Source: Pontiella sulfatireligans (GTDB lineage: Bacteria; Verrucomicrobiota; Kiritimatiellia; Kiritimatiellales; Pontiellaceae). Taken from it: a stretch of 64,000 nucleotides of DNA. Both the position numbers and the translations under genes were made by a program. Position 1 is the stretch's first letter; the number at the start of each line of letters is the position of its first letter. The stretch spans positions 744,001 to 808,000 of the forward strand of contig NZ_CAAHFH010000002.1 of assembly GCF_900890705.1 (NCBI RefSeq), written 5' to 3'. The notes beneath the pieces are model-generated. The model was not told the DNA's origin, did not search any database, and saw nothing but the letters and a program-made list of their open reading frames with translations. Below, in pieces: positions 9,157 through 16,465 of the stretch.

Positions 9157-10164
9157 CTACGCCGATATACGCTCGGATATTTCTTCCAGCAATGCCTGCT
9201 GATAACTTCGGCGGGCCAGATCTTTCGGTTCGCAGTGCATCATGACCGCCTGCTTCAGGTCCTTATTGACATGGTCGTACTGATGAATAAGCTCCGTTGA
9301 AAACTCCAGCGGATCGGTGACTGTTATGACTTCCGATTCATACCCTAGCTCATTTATTATATCCTGAGCAACCGACTCGACGATATGGATCTGATCGTAG
9401 GTGAGCCCGGCACGGAAACGCCCCACCCGTGAATTGGTAACGGGCTTGCCCACGTTTTCCCAGAGCTTACTGGCATGGGCGGCCTCCCAGGCTGCGCGGC
9501 TATGATAGAACTCCTGCTGGGTTTCCCGGTAATCAAGCCCCATGAAATCCATTAACTTCCCAAGTTCACCACAGGAATCGGCTACGAGAGATTCATAGCT
9601 GAGGCTATAGAAACGTTTCTCTCCCACTTTTTCCCGGGCGTCTAAACACAAGCGCTGGAGCTCCACCCATTTTTTCGCAATAAAATAAGGATGCTTTTCC
9701 CCTACCACGGCTTTGGTGAAAGACAGGCAAACATCGCGCGGATCGCGGTAAAGGTAGATATACACCGGCTCATCGAAATAGCGTTCCAGATCATCCACCC
9801 ATCGGATATTCTGCATGCTCTTACACACCCAATAATCGGCCTGTTCCGCTTCTGCATAGAGATCCATGGAGGCGCCATACACCGCAACAAGACTTCTTTC
9901 CCTGCAACGGCTAAAAATTTTCTCTTCCGACAGCTCCACCTGATCCCACGGCACGGGATTCCGGCGAATCAGTTCGCAGACATCTGCAATCAGCCGCCTA
10001 AAAGCCGAATCACTACCCAAATCGCCATAGACCGGAAGTAGCGGCATCATACGCTGCAGGATGTGTGGCGGGTGCGGCGCCGTCACACGAGGATGCTGCT
10101 CCAACATTAAGCGAAGCAGATTGGATCCCGACCGCTGCTCACCAATCATAAATACTGATTTCAT
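9157..10164 (-). CDS. PAPS-dependent sulfotransferase family protein
   Basis: 335 residues; ATG at 10164 preceded by GGGATGAAAAAGTT. The sulfotransferase fold is shown by the 5'-phosphosulfate loop near the N-terminus (GEQRSGSNLL, residues 8-17, the GxxRSGT/S motif) and the 3'-phosphate motif YRDPRDVCLS (139-148). Tyr-Trp-Val-Cys-Lys-Ser around residue 111-116 is a typical core strand. The protein should transfer sulfate from PAPS to a hydroxyl or amino group on a small molecule or glycan; the acceptor cannot be told. No signal peptide, so cytoplasmic. It lies near an aryl-sulfate sulfotransferase (11873-13351), which uses aryl sulfates in the periplasm instead of PAPS. Confidence 0.85.
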   Translation of the reverse strand: MKSVFMIGEQRSGSNLLRLMLEQHPRVTAPHPPHILQRMMPLLPVYGDLGSDSAFRRLIADVCELIRRNPVPWDQVELSEEKIFSRCRERSLVAVYGASMDLYAEAEQADYWVCKSMQNIRWVDDLERYFDEPVYIYLYRDPRDVCLSFTKAVVGEKHPYFIAKKWVELQRLCLDAREKVGEKRFYSLSYESLVADSCGELGKLMDFMGLDYRETQQEFYHSRAAWEAAHASKLWENVGKPVTNSRVGRFRAGLTYDQIHIVESVAQDIINELGYESEVITVTDPLEFSTELIHQYDHVNKDLKQAVMMHCEPKDLARRSYQQALLEEISERISA

Positions 10165-10559
10165 AACTTTTTCATCCCGTTTCTTGTCTACCTAACCCAG
10201 CTAAGCCGGAACCCCAAAAAAGATCACATACAGAATGATTAAGGACAGAATAATTAGGCACCATCCATCTTTCCATTTGAACCACCCACGATATTTCTAA
10301 ACAGACCATGCTCAACCCTCTGCGGGCGTAACTTTTGCAAAATGATTATGAGCAAAATTATTTAAACCGAACATCCCGCACAGGAATCATTTGAACCATC
10401 CAGGATATTCCGAAACAGACCATGCTCAAACCTCTGCAGGCGAGTTCGTTATTGACCACGAAGCCACCTGATAAAACACCCGTTCCGTGCATCATTCTGT
10501 CCATAATTATTCTGTAAAAATATCTTGCGCAAATGTGATTGAACTGGAATGGAAAGATA
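10165..10559. repeat. Repeat-rich intergenic region
   Basis: A 55-bp direct repeat is present at 10274-10328 and 10388-10442 (about 88% identical by eye, both containing AAACAGACCATGCTCAA). It is bracketed by ACAGAATNATT repeats at 10230-10256 and, inverted, 10492-10515, so the whole block from 10230 to 10515 has the shape of a small element with inverted ends. No gene seen. Confidence 0.6.
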
Positions 10560-11813
10560 CTAAATCAACCCTGACAGATAACCAGCCAAGCCCGCTACCG
10601 GGATAATCCATACCACGTCTACTTTATATTTAAACAATGCGACAAATGACAGGATGAAGACGATCAATACCATGGCCGATTGAACCACTGCGTCTCCGCC
10701 ATCCGGCCAAGCCATCATGAAGATATTCAAAAACGCTCGGAATATGAGTCCTATTACTGCGATCCGAATCCCTTTCATGACCGCCTGAACCGCTTTAGAA
10801 CTCTTTATGCCCTCTAGCATGCCGGCCATCAACACCATAAGCATGGCAGGCGGAGCAAATATTGCAGCGGTCGACAGCAGCGCACCGGGAATACCAGCCA
10901 CTTTCTGGCCGATAAAGGCGGCGCTGATCAGGATCGGCCCCGGCGTCACCTGCCCAAGCGCTATTCCATCTATAAATTCCTGAGCCGTAAGCCAACCGAA
11001 CCGGTCGACTACGACATCCTGAATCATGGGAATAAATACGTACCCTCCCCCGAACAGAGTAAGGCTCATACTGCCAAAGGTAGTCATAAGCGAGGTCAAT
11101 CCATCCCGCGCAACCGGTAGCGGAACAACACCAAGAAGCGCAATCACACCAAGGAACAGAAAACCCAACCAGCGACCTGACGGAAGCGTCTTTCGAGTTG
11201 CTGTGACCTGCTCAAGCGCCACCCCAACAGAACCATCCGCCTCAACTTCCAGCGGTTTTTTATTGCCAAAATAGTGAAACAGGAATCCAGCGACCCCAAA
11301 CAAAGCCACTAGGCCAAACGTGGCGTAGATACGGTATGCCTTCGGCATCAGCAGGAGCAGAACCACAACAAACACAAATGCCACCCACTGCACCGGTGAA
11401 GTTAGGTTCTTAGTACCCATCTTTAGACAGACGCTCAATACAATGGCCGCAACGGCTGGAAGAATCCCGAAAAATACCCGCTCCACTTGGGGAAGCGTAC
11501 CGAAGCGAAAATAAAGATCCGCCAACACCATCATGAACAAAACCGTTGGAAGAAGCACCGCAACCGCACTGACCAAGGCACCGAGCCCCCCCCGCAACCG
11601 GTAGCCGACATAGGCAACGGTATTCACTGCCATGGGCCCCGGCAACAAGCTCGCGAGCGCAACACCGTCCAGCATATCCTCGCTGGACAACCATTTCCGC
11701 CGTTCCACCACTTGGCTCTCAATCATGGAGACCAGCGACATGAAACCGCCGAACGAAACGCAACCAATTTTGAGGAAGCATAAAAAAAGCGTTAACAGAG
11801 TGGGATTATTCAT
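10560..11813 (-). CDS. chrA: ChrA-type chromate/anion transporter (two-domain form)
   Basis: 417 residues from the ATG at 11813. Two homologous halves, each opening with a CHR signature: near the N-terminus FLKIGCVSFGGF with LLPGPMAVN, and in the second half FGGGYVFIPM with GQVTPGPILI. About 10-12 hydrophobic segments. Long ChrA proteins export chromate and may move other oxyanions; in a region with two sulfotransferases, sulfate or a related anion is conceivable, but that is inference. A longer frame from 11831 would need a TTG start. The ATG overlaps the stop of a 17-codon upstream reading frame (11806-11859) that has its own Shine-Dalgarno, suggesting coupled translation. Confidence 0.85.
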   Translation of the reverse strand: MNNPTLLTLFLCFLKIGCVSFGGFMSLVSMIESQVVERRKWLSSEDMLDGVALASLLPGPMAVNTVAYVGYRLRGGLGALVSAVAVLLPTVLFMMVLADLYFRFGTLPQVERVFFGILPAVAAIVLSVCLKMGTKNLTSPVQWVAFVFVVVLLLLMPKAYRIYATFGLVALFGVAGFLFHYFGNKKPLEVEADGSVGVALEQVTATRKTLPSGRWLGFLFLGVIALLGVVPLPVARDGLTSLMTTFGSMSLTLFGGGYVFIPMIQDVVVDRFGWLTAQEFIDGIALGQVTPGPILISAAFIGQKVAGIPGALLSTAAIFAPPAMLMVLMAGMLEGIKSSKAVQAVMKGIRIAVIGLIFRAFLNIFMMAWPDGGDAVVQSAMVLIVFILSFVALFKYKVDVVWIIPVAGLAGYLSGLI

Positions 11814-11859
11814 AATGGCCAGTATGCCCAACCAAGTCGAACCAAGCTGCCTGATACAT
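11806..11859 (-). CDS. Possible 17-residue upstream ORF coupled to chrA
   Basis: AAGGATAAAAAAATG opens MYQAAWFDLVGHTGHYE and stops at TAA (11806-11808), which overlaps the chrA start by 8 bases (ATGAATAA). The chrA ATG has no clear Shine-Dalgarno of its own, while this small frame does. It may serve to deliver ribosomes to chrA. It has no Trp/Cys/Arg run typical of attenuators. It could also be chance. Confidence 0.4.
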   Translation of the reverse strand: MYQAAWFDLVGHTGHYE

Positions 11860-11872
11860 TTTTTTATCCTTA

Positions 11873-13351
11873 TTAAGGCGCGGTAAGCAATTCGGCACCG
11901 TCACCGCCATCCTCTGGACCCAGCATTTTCTTCGGGGAAAGATCTTTACCCTGGAAGGCCAGAAAATCAGAGGAAAACTTGTATGCACGAAATACCATAT
12001 TTTCCCCGGATGGAGGCATGGAATTCCATTTTTCCAGCTTTTTCATCTTGGGACCCTGACGCATGATAGGATTTACATACTCCCATACACGCTTCTCTTC
12101 CGCATCGAGCTCGAATATTATTCCTTCAGCCCCGACGCACACCAACGTTCCTCCGTTTTCTAAGCGCTGAGCATTTGATACCACGGGGGAATAGAACTTT
12201 GATCCGGGTGCTCCTGTGTATTCCCATATCACTTCGCAGGGAGGATAGATGCCGACCGCTGTCGGCATCGGCCACTCACCTGATGCGGTCATAGGAGGTT
12301 TGACCTCTAAGATGGACGAATATGGAGCCACGCCCGGATCGACAGGATTATTGTTGTTGAAGATAAGAATATTTCCGTCGCCCCGGAGCCCGCCCGCGAT
12401 TCTATGCGGATCATGCTGGGTAAACAGAACCTGATCCGCCTCCCCCCCCTTGCCGTAGCGAATGGGATTTCCCCACCGATAGACCAGCTCGCCGGTTTTT
12501 CTGGACACCACCCACATTTCACCCATTGCGTGCGATGACAGAATGATCTCATCCTCCCGGCTCGGATTGTACGACACAGAGTTAATATGCAACCAATCCG
12601 AAAGCTTTTTAAACTCCCCCTTACTCGCCCTGAGTTGATTCACATCAATGCGGTTCGGATACTTTGCAGGGTCGCCATAATTGGGGCATTTCTCATCAAA
12701 GTCCTGAATCAGATGATCCCAAGCCGACCAACGCCAAACCACTTCTCCTGAGGTTTTACCGGTTTTCTTGATCTCATGGACCGCGCACACCCACATTTCA
12801 CCATTGGGTACCGTATCGGGATCCCTGCCTGCAGCCATATACTCATCCAAGGGAATCCTCTCCCAAACGGTGACTAGTGTATTCCCGCTAGGCAGTCTTT
12901 CAATATCATGGTGCATGCGATGAACCGCTTGGTCGGTATTATATTCCCAGACCACCTCGCCATCCCATGTAAGCTCTTCAATAGTATCGCCAACGTCATC
13001 TGTTGAATTCTTAACCGTGTGGAGCAGGTTTCCATCGGGCAACAGGTAGGAAATCATTCCAGTAACTCTTCTATGATTCCACTCATGAACGACAAAACCA
13101 TTGCAATCAATTAGATAGGTAGATGCATGCCCTACAGTTGCGACCAATACATAACCATCGCTTACACCTTGAGTCTTTAGAACTAGCCCTGACGTCTCAT
13201 GTCGCGGGGGAGCATTCTTCAATGGAGGTGGCGCAACCGGTATGGGAGGAGTAGCTAGCTGTCCAAGTGCAGTAGTCGAAGAAAAGGCGACAATACCAGC
13301 AAGCCCAATCATGCAAACCATCACGTTTATTTTAATGAGAAAGCTTCTCAT
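11873..13351 (-). CDS. Aryl-sulfate sulfotransferase family (ASST) protein
   Basis: 492 residues with signal peptide (MRSFLIKINVMVCMIGLAGIVAFSS...), so exported. The body is a beta-propeller of the arylsulfotransferase family: repeated 'LPDGNLL', 'LPSGNTLV', 'GDGNILIF', 'ENGGTLV' turns, and histidine motifs at HHD (147-149), DWLHINSV (252-259) and FTQHDPHRI (310-318), the places where ASST enzymes carry their catalytic and sulfate-binding histidines. Known members move sulfate from an aryl sulfate to a phenol in the periplasm by a sulfo-histidine intermediate without PAPS. Ends 13 bp before the upstream ORF of chrA, so the two are probably one operon. The substrate is not determinable. Confidence 0.82.
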   Translation of the reverse strand: MRSFLIKINVMVCMIGLAGIVAFSSTTALGQLATPPIPVAPPPLKNAPPRHETSGLVLKTQGVSDGYVLVATVGHASTYLIDCNGFVVHEWNHRRVTGMISYLLPDGNLLHTVKNSTDDVGDTIEELTWDGEVVWEYNTDQAVHRMHHDIERLPSGNTLVTVWERIPLDEYMAAGRDPDTVPNGEMWVCAVHEIKKTGKTSGEVVWRWSAWDHLIQDFDEKCPNYGDPAKYPNRIDVNQLRASKGEFKKLSDWLHINSVSYNPSREDEIILSSHAMGEMWVVSRKTGELVYRWGNPIRYGKGGEADQVLFTQHDPHRIAGGLRGDGNILIFNNNNPVDPGVAPYSSILEVKPPMTASGEWPMPTAVGIYPPCEVIWEYTGAPGSKFYSPVVSNAQRLENGGTLVCVGAEGIIFELDAEEKRVWEYVNPIMRQGPKMKKLEKWNSMPPSGENMVFRAYKFSSDFLAFQGKDLSPKKMLGPEDGGDGAELLTAP

Positions 13352-13592
13352 AATAAAAATCCTTAGGAGTTTTCTGTGTTGTTAATCCAACCGGCATTGG
13401 ACAAGCCTGCTCCGGATAAAAAACCTATAAACACCATCAAATGGCTCGAATTACAAGACATTTATATATCCAACCCCTACCCAATCTTCTCGGCACAGCA
13501 AAGCGGAGTGCGGGCGAACCAACTAGACTCGTATTCCAACAAAGTACTACCCACCACATTTATGTCTTATTTTTTTATATTTATATAGAAAC

Positions 13593-13621
13593 TTGACACA
13601 GTAAAGTTGATTCTAGATAAT
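13593..13621 (+). promoter_or_regulatory. Sigma-70 type promoter for the 13691 gene
   Basis: TTGACA at 13593-13598, a 17-bp spacer, and GATAAT at 13616-13621. This leaves about 63 bp of leader before the ATG at 13691. It is the best consensus promoter in the window. Confidence 0.75.
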
Positions 13622-13690
13622 TCATTTAAAGTAAACCGATGGTCATAAACATTATACGGTCGAAAAACATTCAATGAGCGGGGCTGAGAA

Positions 13691-14242
13691 ATGAAAAAAC
13701 TAATCCTGATGTTCATGGGCGGAGCGGTAGCACTATCTTCAAATGGCGGTCTCGTCTACTGGTCATCTACCAACTGGGGACAGGAGCATTCAATCCTCCC
13801 ATTCCAAACCTTAGCTGGAACCACTTTTTATACCCCCATGCAGTCTGGATGGTTTGTGGGTCTGTACAACGCGAATGTTACAGGAGGATTGGACATCGAC
13901 CTTAGTGACCTCAACGCAGGACTCATTGAGCAAACAACGACCAAAGTGGTTACCGTCCCGGCATTTGCCTCAACTTGGGGCATTAATGGCAAGTCCATTG
14001 ATATCGCGGACAACATTCCAATCTTCACAGTTATTTTTGACAATTCAACACACTGGGCCGCAAGCTTCTACACAATTGTCGATTCCGCACCATTCAACAG
14101 TGGCTCCGTAGCTCCACCAGCAATAGGAATGAGTTATTCTTTACAAGCGCCTGCAGGATCGATTCCTGAACCATCCACCGTTGGCCTGATGGGCATTGCT
14201 GGCATCAGCATGTTCCTTGCCCGCAAAAGGAGGCATAACTAA
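13691..14242 (+). CDS. PEP-CTERM sorting domain protein (paralogue of 5952-6488)
   Basis: 183 residues, ATG after GGGGCTGAGAA. Signal peptide (MKKLILMFMGGAVALSSNGG), a mature part starting LVYWSSTNWGQ, and a C-terminal tail SIPEPSTVGLMGIAG followed by LARKRR. It matches the 5952-6488 protein along its whole length ('SDLNAGL', 'IADNIPIFTVIFDN', 'TIVDSAPFNSGSV', 'YSLQAPAG'). Expected to be exported and processed by an exosortase encoded elsewhere. Preceded by a near-consensus promoter, suggesting strong expression. Biological role unknown. Confidence 0.85.
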   Translation: MKKLILMFMGGAVALSSNGGLVYWSSTNWGQEHSILPFQTLAGTTFYTPMQSGWFVGLYNANVTGGLDIDLSDLNAGLIEQTTTKVVTVPAFASTWGINGKSIDIADNIPIFTVIFDNSTHWAASFYTIVDSAPFNSGSVAPPAIGMSYSLQAPAGSIPEPSTVGLMGIAGISMFLARKRRHN

Positions 14243-14302
14243 CCCCGTCATCAGATTAAATATCAAATCGAATTCATCAAAAGGACAGGCAAAGAAACGT
14301 TC

Positions 14303-14321
14303 CTGACAGTGGCTCTGTCAG
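14303..14321. other. Small perfect hairpin before the IS1595 element
   Basis: CTGACAG, loop TGGCT, CTGTCAG. It has no T-run, so it is not a clear terminator of the PEP-CTERM gene. It lies 6 bp outside the target duplication of the insertion sequence and was part of the target site region before insertion. Confidence 0.45.
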
Positions 14322-14334
14322 CTCTCATCGTGTC

Positions 14335-15426
14335 CATGCCTATCCGGTTGAAACAGGTTGGTGGTTTTTGCATAAACTAACGCATGTCAAATTACCCTCG
14401 AACTCTGCTGGAGCTTCAACATCACTTTCCCGATGAGGCATCCTGTTTACGCCATTTGGAGCGTATTAGGTGGCCAGAAGGTTTCGAATGCGCATCCTGT
14501 GGGAAAGCCGGAGATCCATGGCATCTTCAGACCAGACCCCGCGTGTTAGAATGTCGTCGGTGCGGGCATCAAGTTAGTCTCACAGCCGGGACGATCATGC
14601 ACCGAACACGACAACCCCTTCCGGTTTGGTTTTGGGCCGCCTACTTGGTGACGACGCAGACCCCTGGGATGAGTGCCCTGCAGTTTCAACGGCAACTCGG
14701 TATCAAACGCTATGAAACTGCGTTTCTGATCCTGCACAAGTTGCGCGTTGCCATGGTTCGGCCCGAGCGAGACCGAATTGGTGCCGAGTGGCCCGTCGAG
14801 GTGGATGAGACGTACGTTGGCGGCGCAACACAAGGGGAGGGTCGAGGGCGACACCATAAAACGCTTGTTGTTGGAATGGTAGAGGTTATGCCTCGAAAGA
14901 AAGCTCTAGGGCCTGATCCAAATCTATCGACAGGGCAACGTCCGCAGCATCAGGGAGGGCATGGACGAGGTTTTATCGCGGGAAGGTTACGTCTTCAGGT
15001 TGTACCCGACCGGAAGCAGGAAACATTGGAGCCGATGGTTCTGGCCAACGTCCAAAAGGAAGCCGAAGTACGAACCGACGGATGGACGGGCTATAACAAC
15101 TTGCATAAGCTGGGATACAAACATATAGCCGTACCCATCAGAGGAGATCAGGTGAAGACCGATCAACATCTCCCAATGATCCACATTGTGTTTGGAAATC
15201 TTGATGCTTGGCTTCTGGGAACGCATCACGGCGTGAGTTCTGCGCACTTGCAGGGCTATCTCAACGAATTTGTATTCCGATTCAACCGCCGCTTCTGGCC
15301 TATGGTGGGTTTTGAGAATGTGCTGAAAATTGCTGTTCAGATGGAATCGCTAACCGAACAAAACTTTTACAAAACCGCACGGACTCCGATGGAGAAAGGC
15401 AAGCCTGCATTAACCGGATAGGCATG
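14335..15426 (+). mobile_element. Complete IS1595-family insertion sequence
   Basis: Ends are a 15-bp perfect inverted repeat, CATGCCTATCCGGTT at 14335-14349 and its complement at 15412-15426. They are flanked by an exact 8-bp direct repeat ATCGTGTC at 14327-14334 and 15427-15434, the duplication length expected for IS1595-type elements. One transposase gene fills the element and its stop codon lies inside the right inverted repeat. The perfect flanks suggest a fairly recent insertion. Confidence 0.93.
14384..15421 (+). CDS. IS1595-family (ISXO2-like) transposase
   Basis: 345 residues. N-terminal zinc ribbon with C36xxC39 and C57xxC60 (ECASCG, ECRRCG), then the ISXO2-like DDE domain: first Asp in VEVDETYVGG, second in VRTDGWTGYNNL, and a C-terminal NEFVFRFNRR containing the third acidic/Asn position. 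The frame is uninterrupted from ATG to stop, and the surrounding ends are intact, so the element may be active. A stretch around residues 170-200 (LGPDPNLSTGQRPQHQGGHG) looks less conserved than the rest. Confidence 0.9.
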   Translation: MSNYPRTLLELQHHFPDEASCLRHLERIRWPEGFECASCGKAGDPWHLQTRPRVLECRRCGHQVSLTAGTIMHRTRQPLPVWFWAAYLVTTQTPGMSALQFQRQLGIKRYETAFLILHKLRVAMVRPERDRIGAEWPVEVDETYVGGATQGEGRGRHHKTLVVGMVEVMPRKKALGPDPNLSTGQRPQHQGGHGRGFIAGRLRLQVVPDRKQETLEPMVLANVQKEAEVRTDGWTGYNNLHKLGYKHIAVPIRGDQVKTDQHLPMIHIVFGNLDAWLLGTHHGVSSAHLQGYLNEFVFRFNRRFWPMVGFENVLKIAVQMESLTEQNFYKTARTPMEKGKPALTG

Positions 15427-15434
15427 ATCGTGTC

Positions 15435-16465
15435 TAACACAACATAGCCCGGATATTTCACAAAAAGCATCGTTTCCTTTGTTAACTGCTCGAATGAAGT
15501 CCGTTAAGCCAACTCTTCGCGAACTTTGCGCTCTTCTGTTAATTAATTCCTAATGAACCGTGCCTTCGTCTCTGCAGCAAAGCATTCCTTCGGTCTGTCC
15601 GAAAGTTTAGCTATGACCGCGTACTAGCCCAATCTCTATCCAGCGGGATGTTCCAACTCGACAAAATGGCTTATCAATGCCCAGAACGAACCCGATAGAA
15701 GGCATTGCTTGAATCAACAGGGATGCTCCAGATCACCTCTTCAGAGCATGTAGAGCTTGCCGCATTTCGGCGAACTCTATGCCTTTGCGAGCCAAAACCT
15801 GCCTCATGAAATATTCGGGCCACCCCTTAGGCACCGCTCCTCCCAAAAACCTACTAATTAGATGTTGCTGATAAATGTTGGGATTATTGCCACACAATTG
15901 AGAAGCAATTGCGCACTGAAGAAACACAAAGACCTGAACCGCTTATTTTTCGTGCCTTTTGTTCCTAAATTGGTCGCTGTTCATTTCCAATCATGTGGCC
16001 AGTGTTCAATAGGGTCGGGTTCCCAACATTTAAGTGAAGGAGCAATAAGCCCCTTTTCCTGCATTGGTTTTGTGTCTGCCGGAAAACGGTACTTGAATGG
16101 TTCAGGTTGATGTAAAAACCACGAGATAACGCAATGATAATATGGCCATCGGAACTCATCTAGAACAAGAAAACTCCTGCCCAAAAAAATTAGGTCGCAT
16201 ATTTATTTGACCCTCGGCGGATTCCCCATTATGACTCTCGGCTCTTTGGTGCGGATAGGGGTATTCTGCCGATTGCAAGTTGCTAGTTTACAAGAGGTAA
16301 AGAAAATACTTTATCGCCTTGAAAAGAGCTCAGCAGCAACAGCCACCCCTTCTTGAGCAGAAACGCTTCTAAATTATTGAGCGACTCTATTTTTGACCAC
16401 CAAAAGCGAAATATATGGGCTAGAAACAAATCATATATGGCCATTTTTACGAGACATTAAACTTG
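15435..16465. other. About 1 kb without a convincing gene
   Basis: Only short frames are present. Two minus-strand frames, 15733-15927 (64 codons, GTG start) and 15981-16184 (67 codons), have protein-like composition but match nothing I recognise and lack Shine-Dalgarno sequences; they may be remnants of a decayed gene. The last 100 bp are AT-rich and should contain the promoter of the Ig-array gene. Confidence 0.45.

Noticed and set aside
15733..16184. Two short minus-strand frames with protein-like composition
   Set aside because: No known family, no ribosome site, non-ATG start in one; at most gene remnants, so described only within the intergenic entry.
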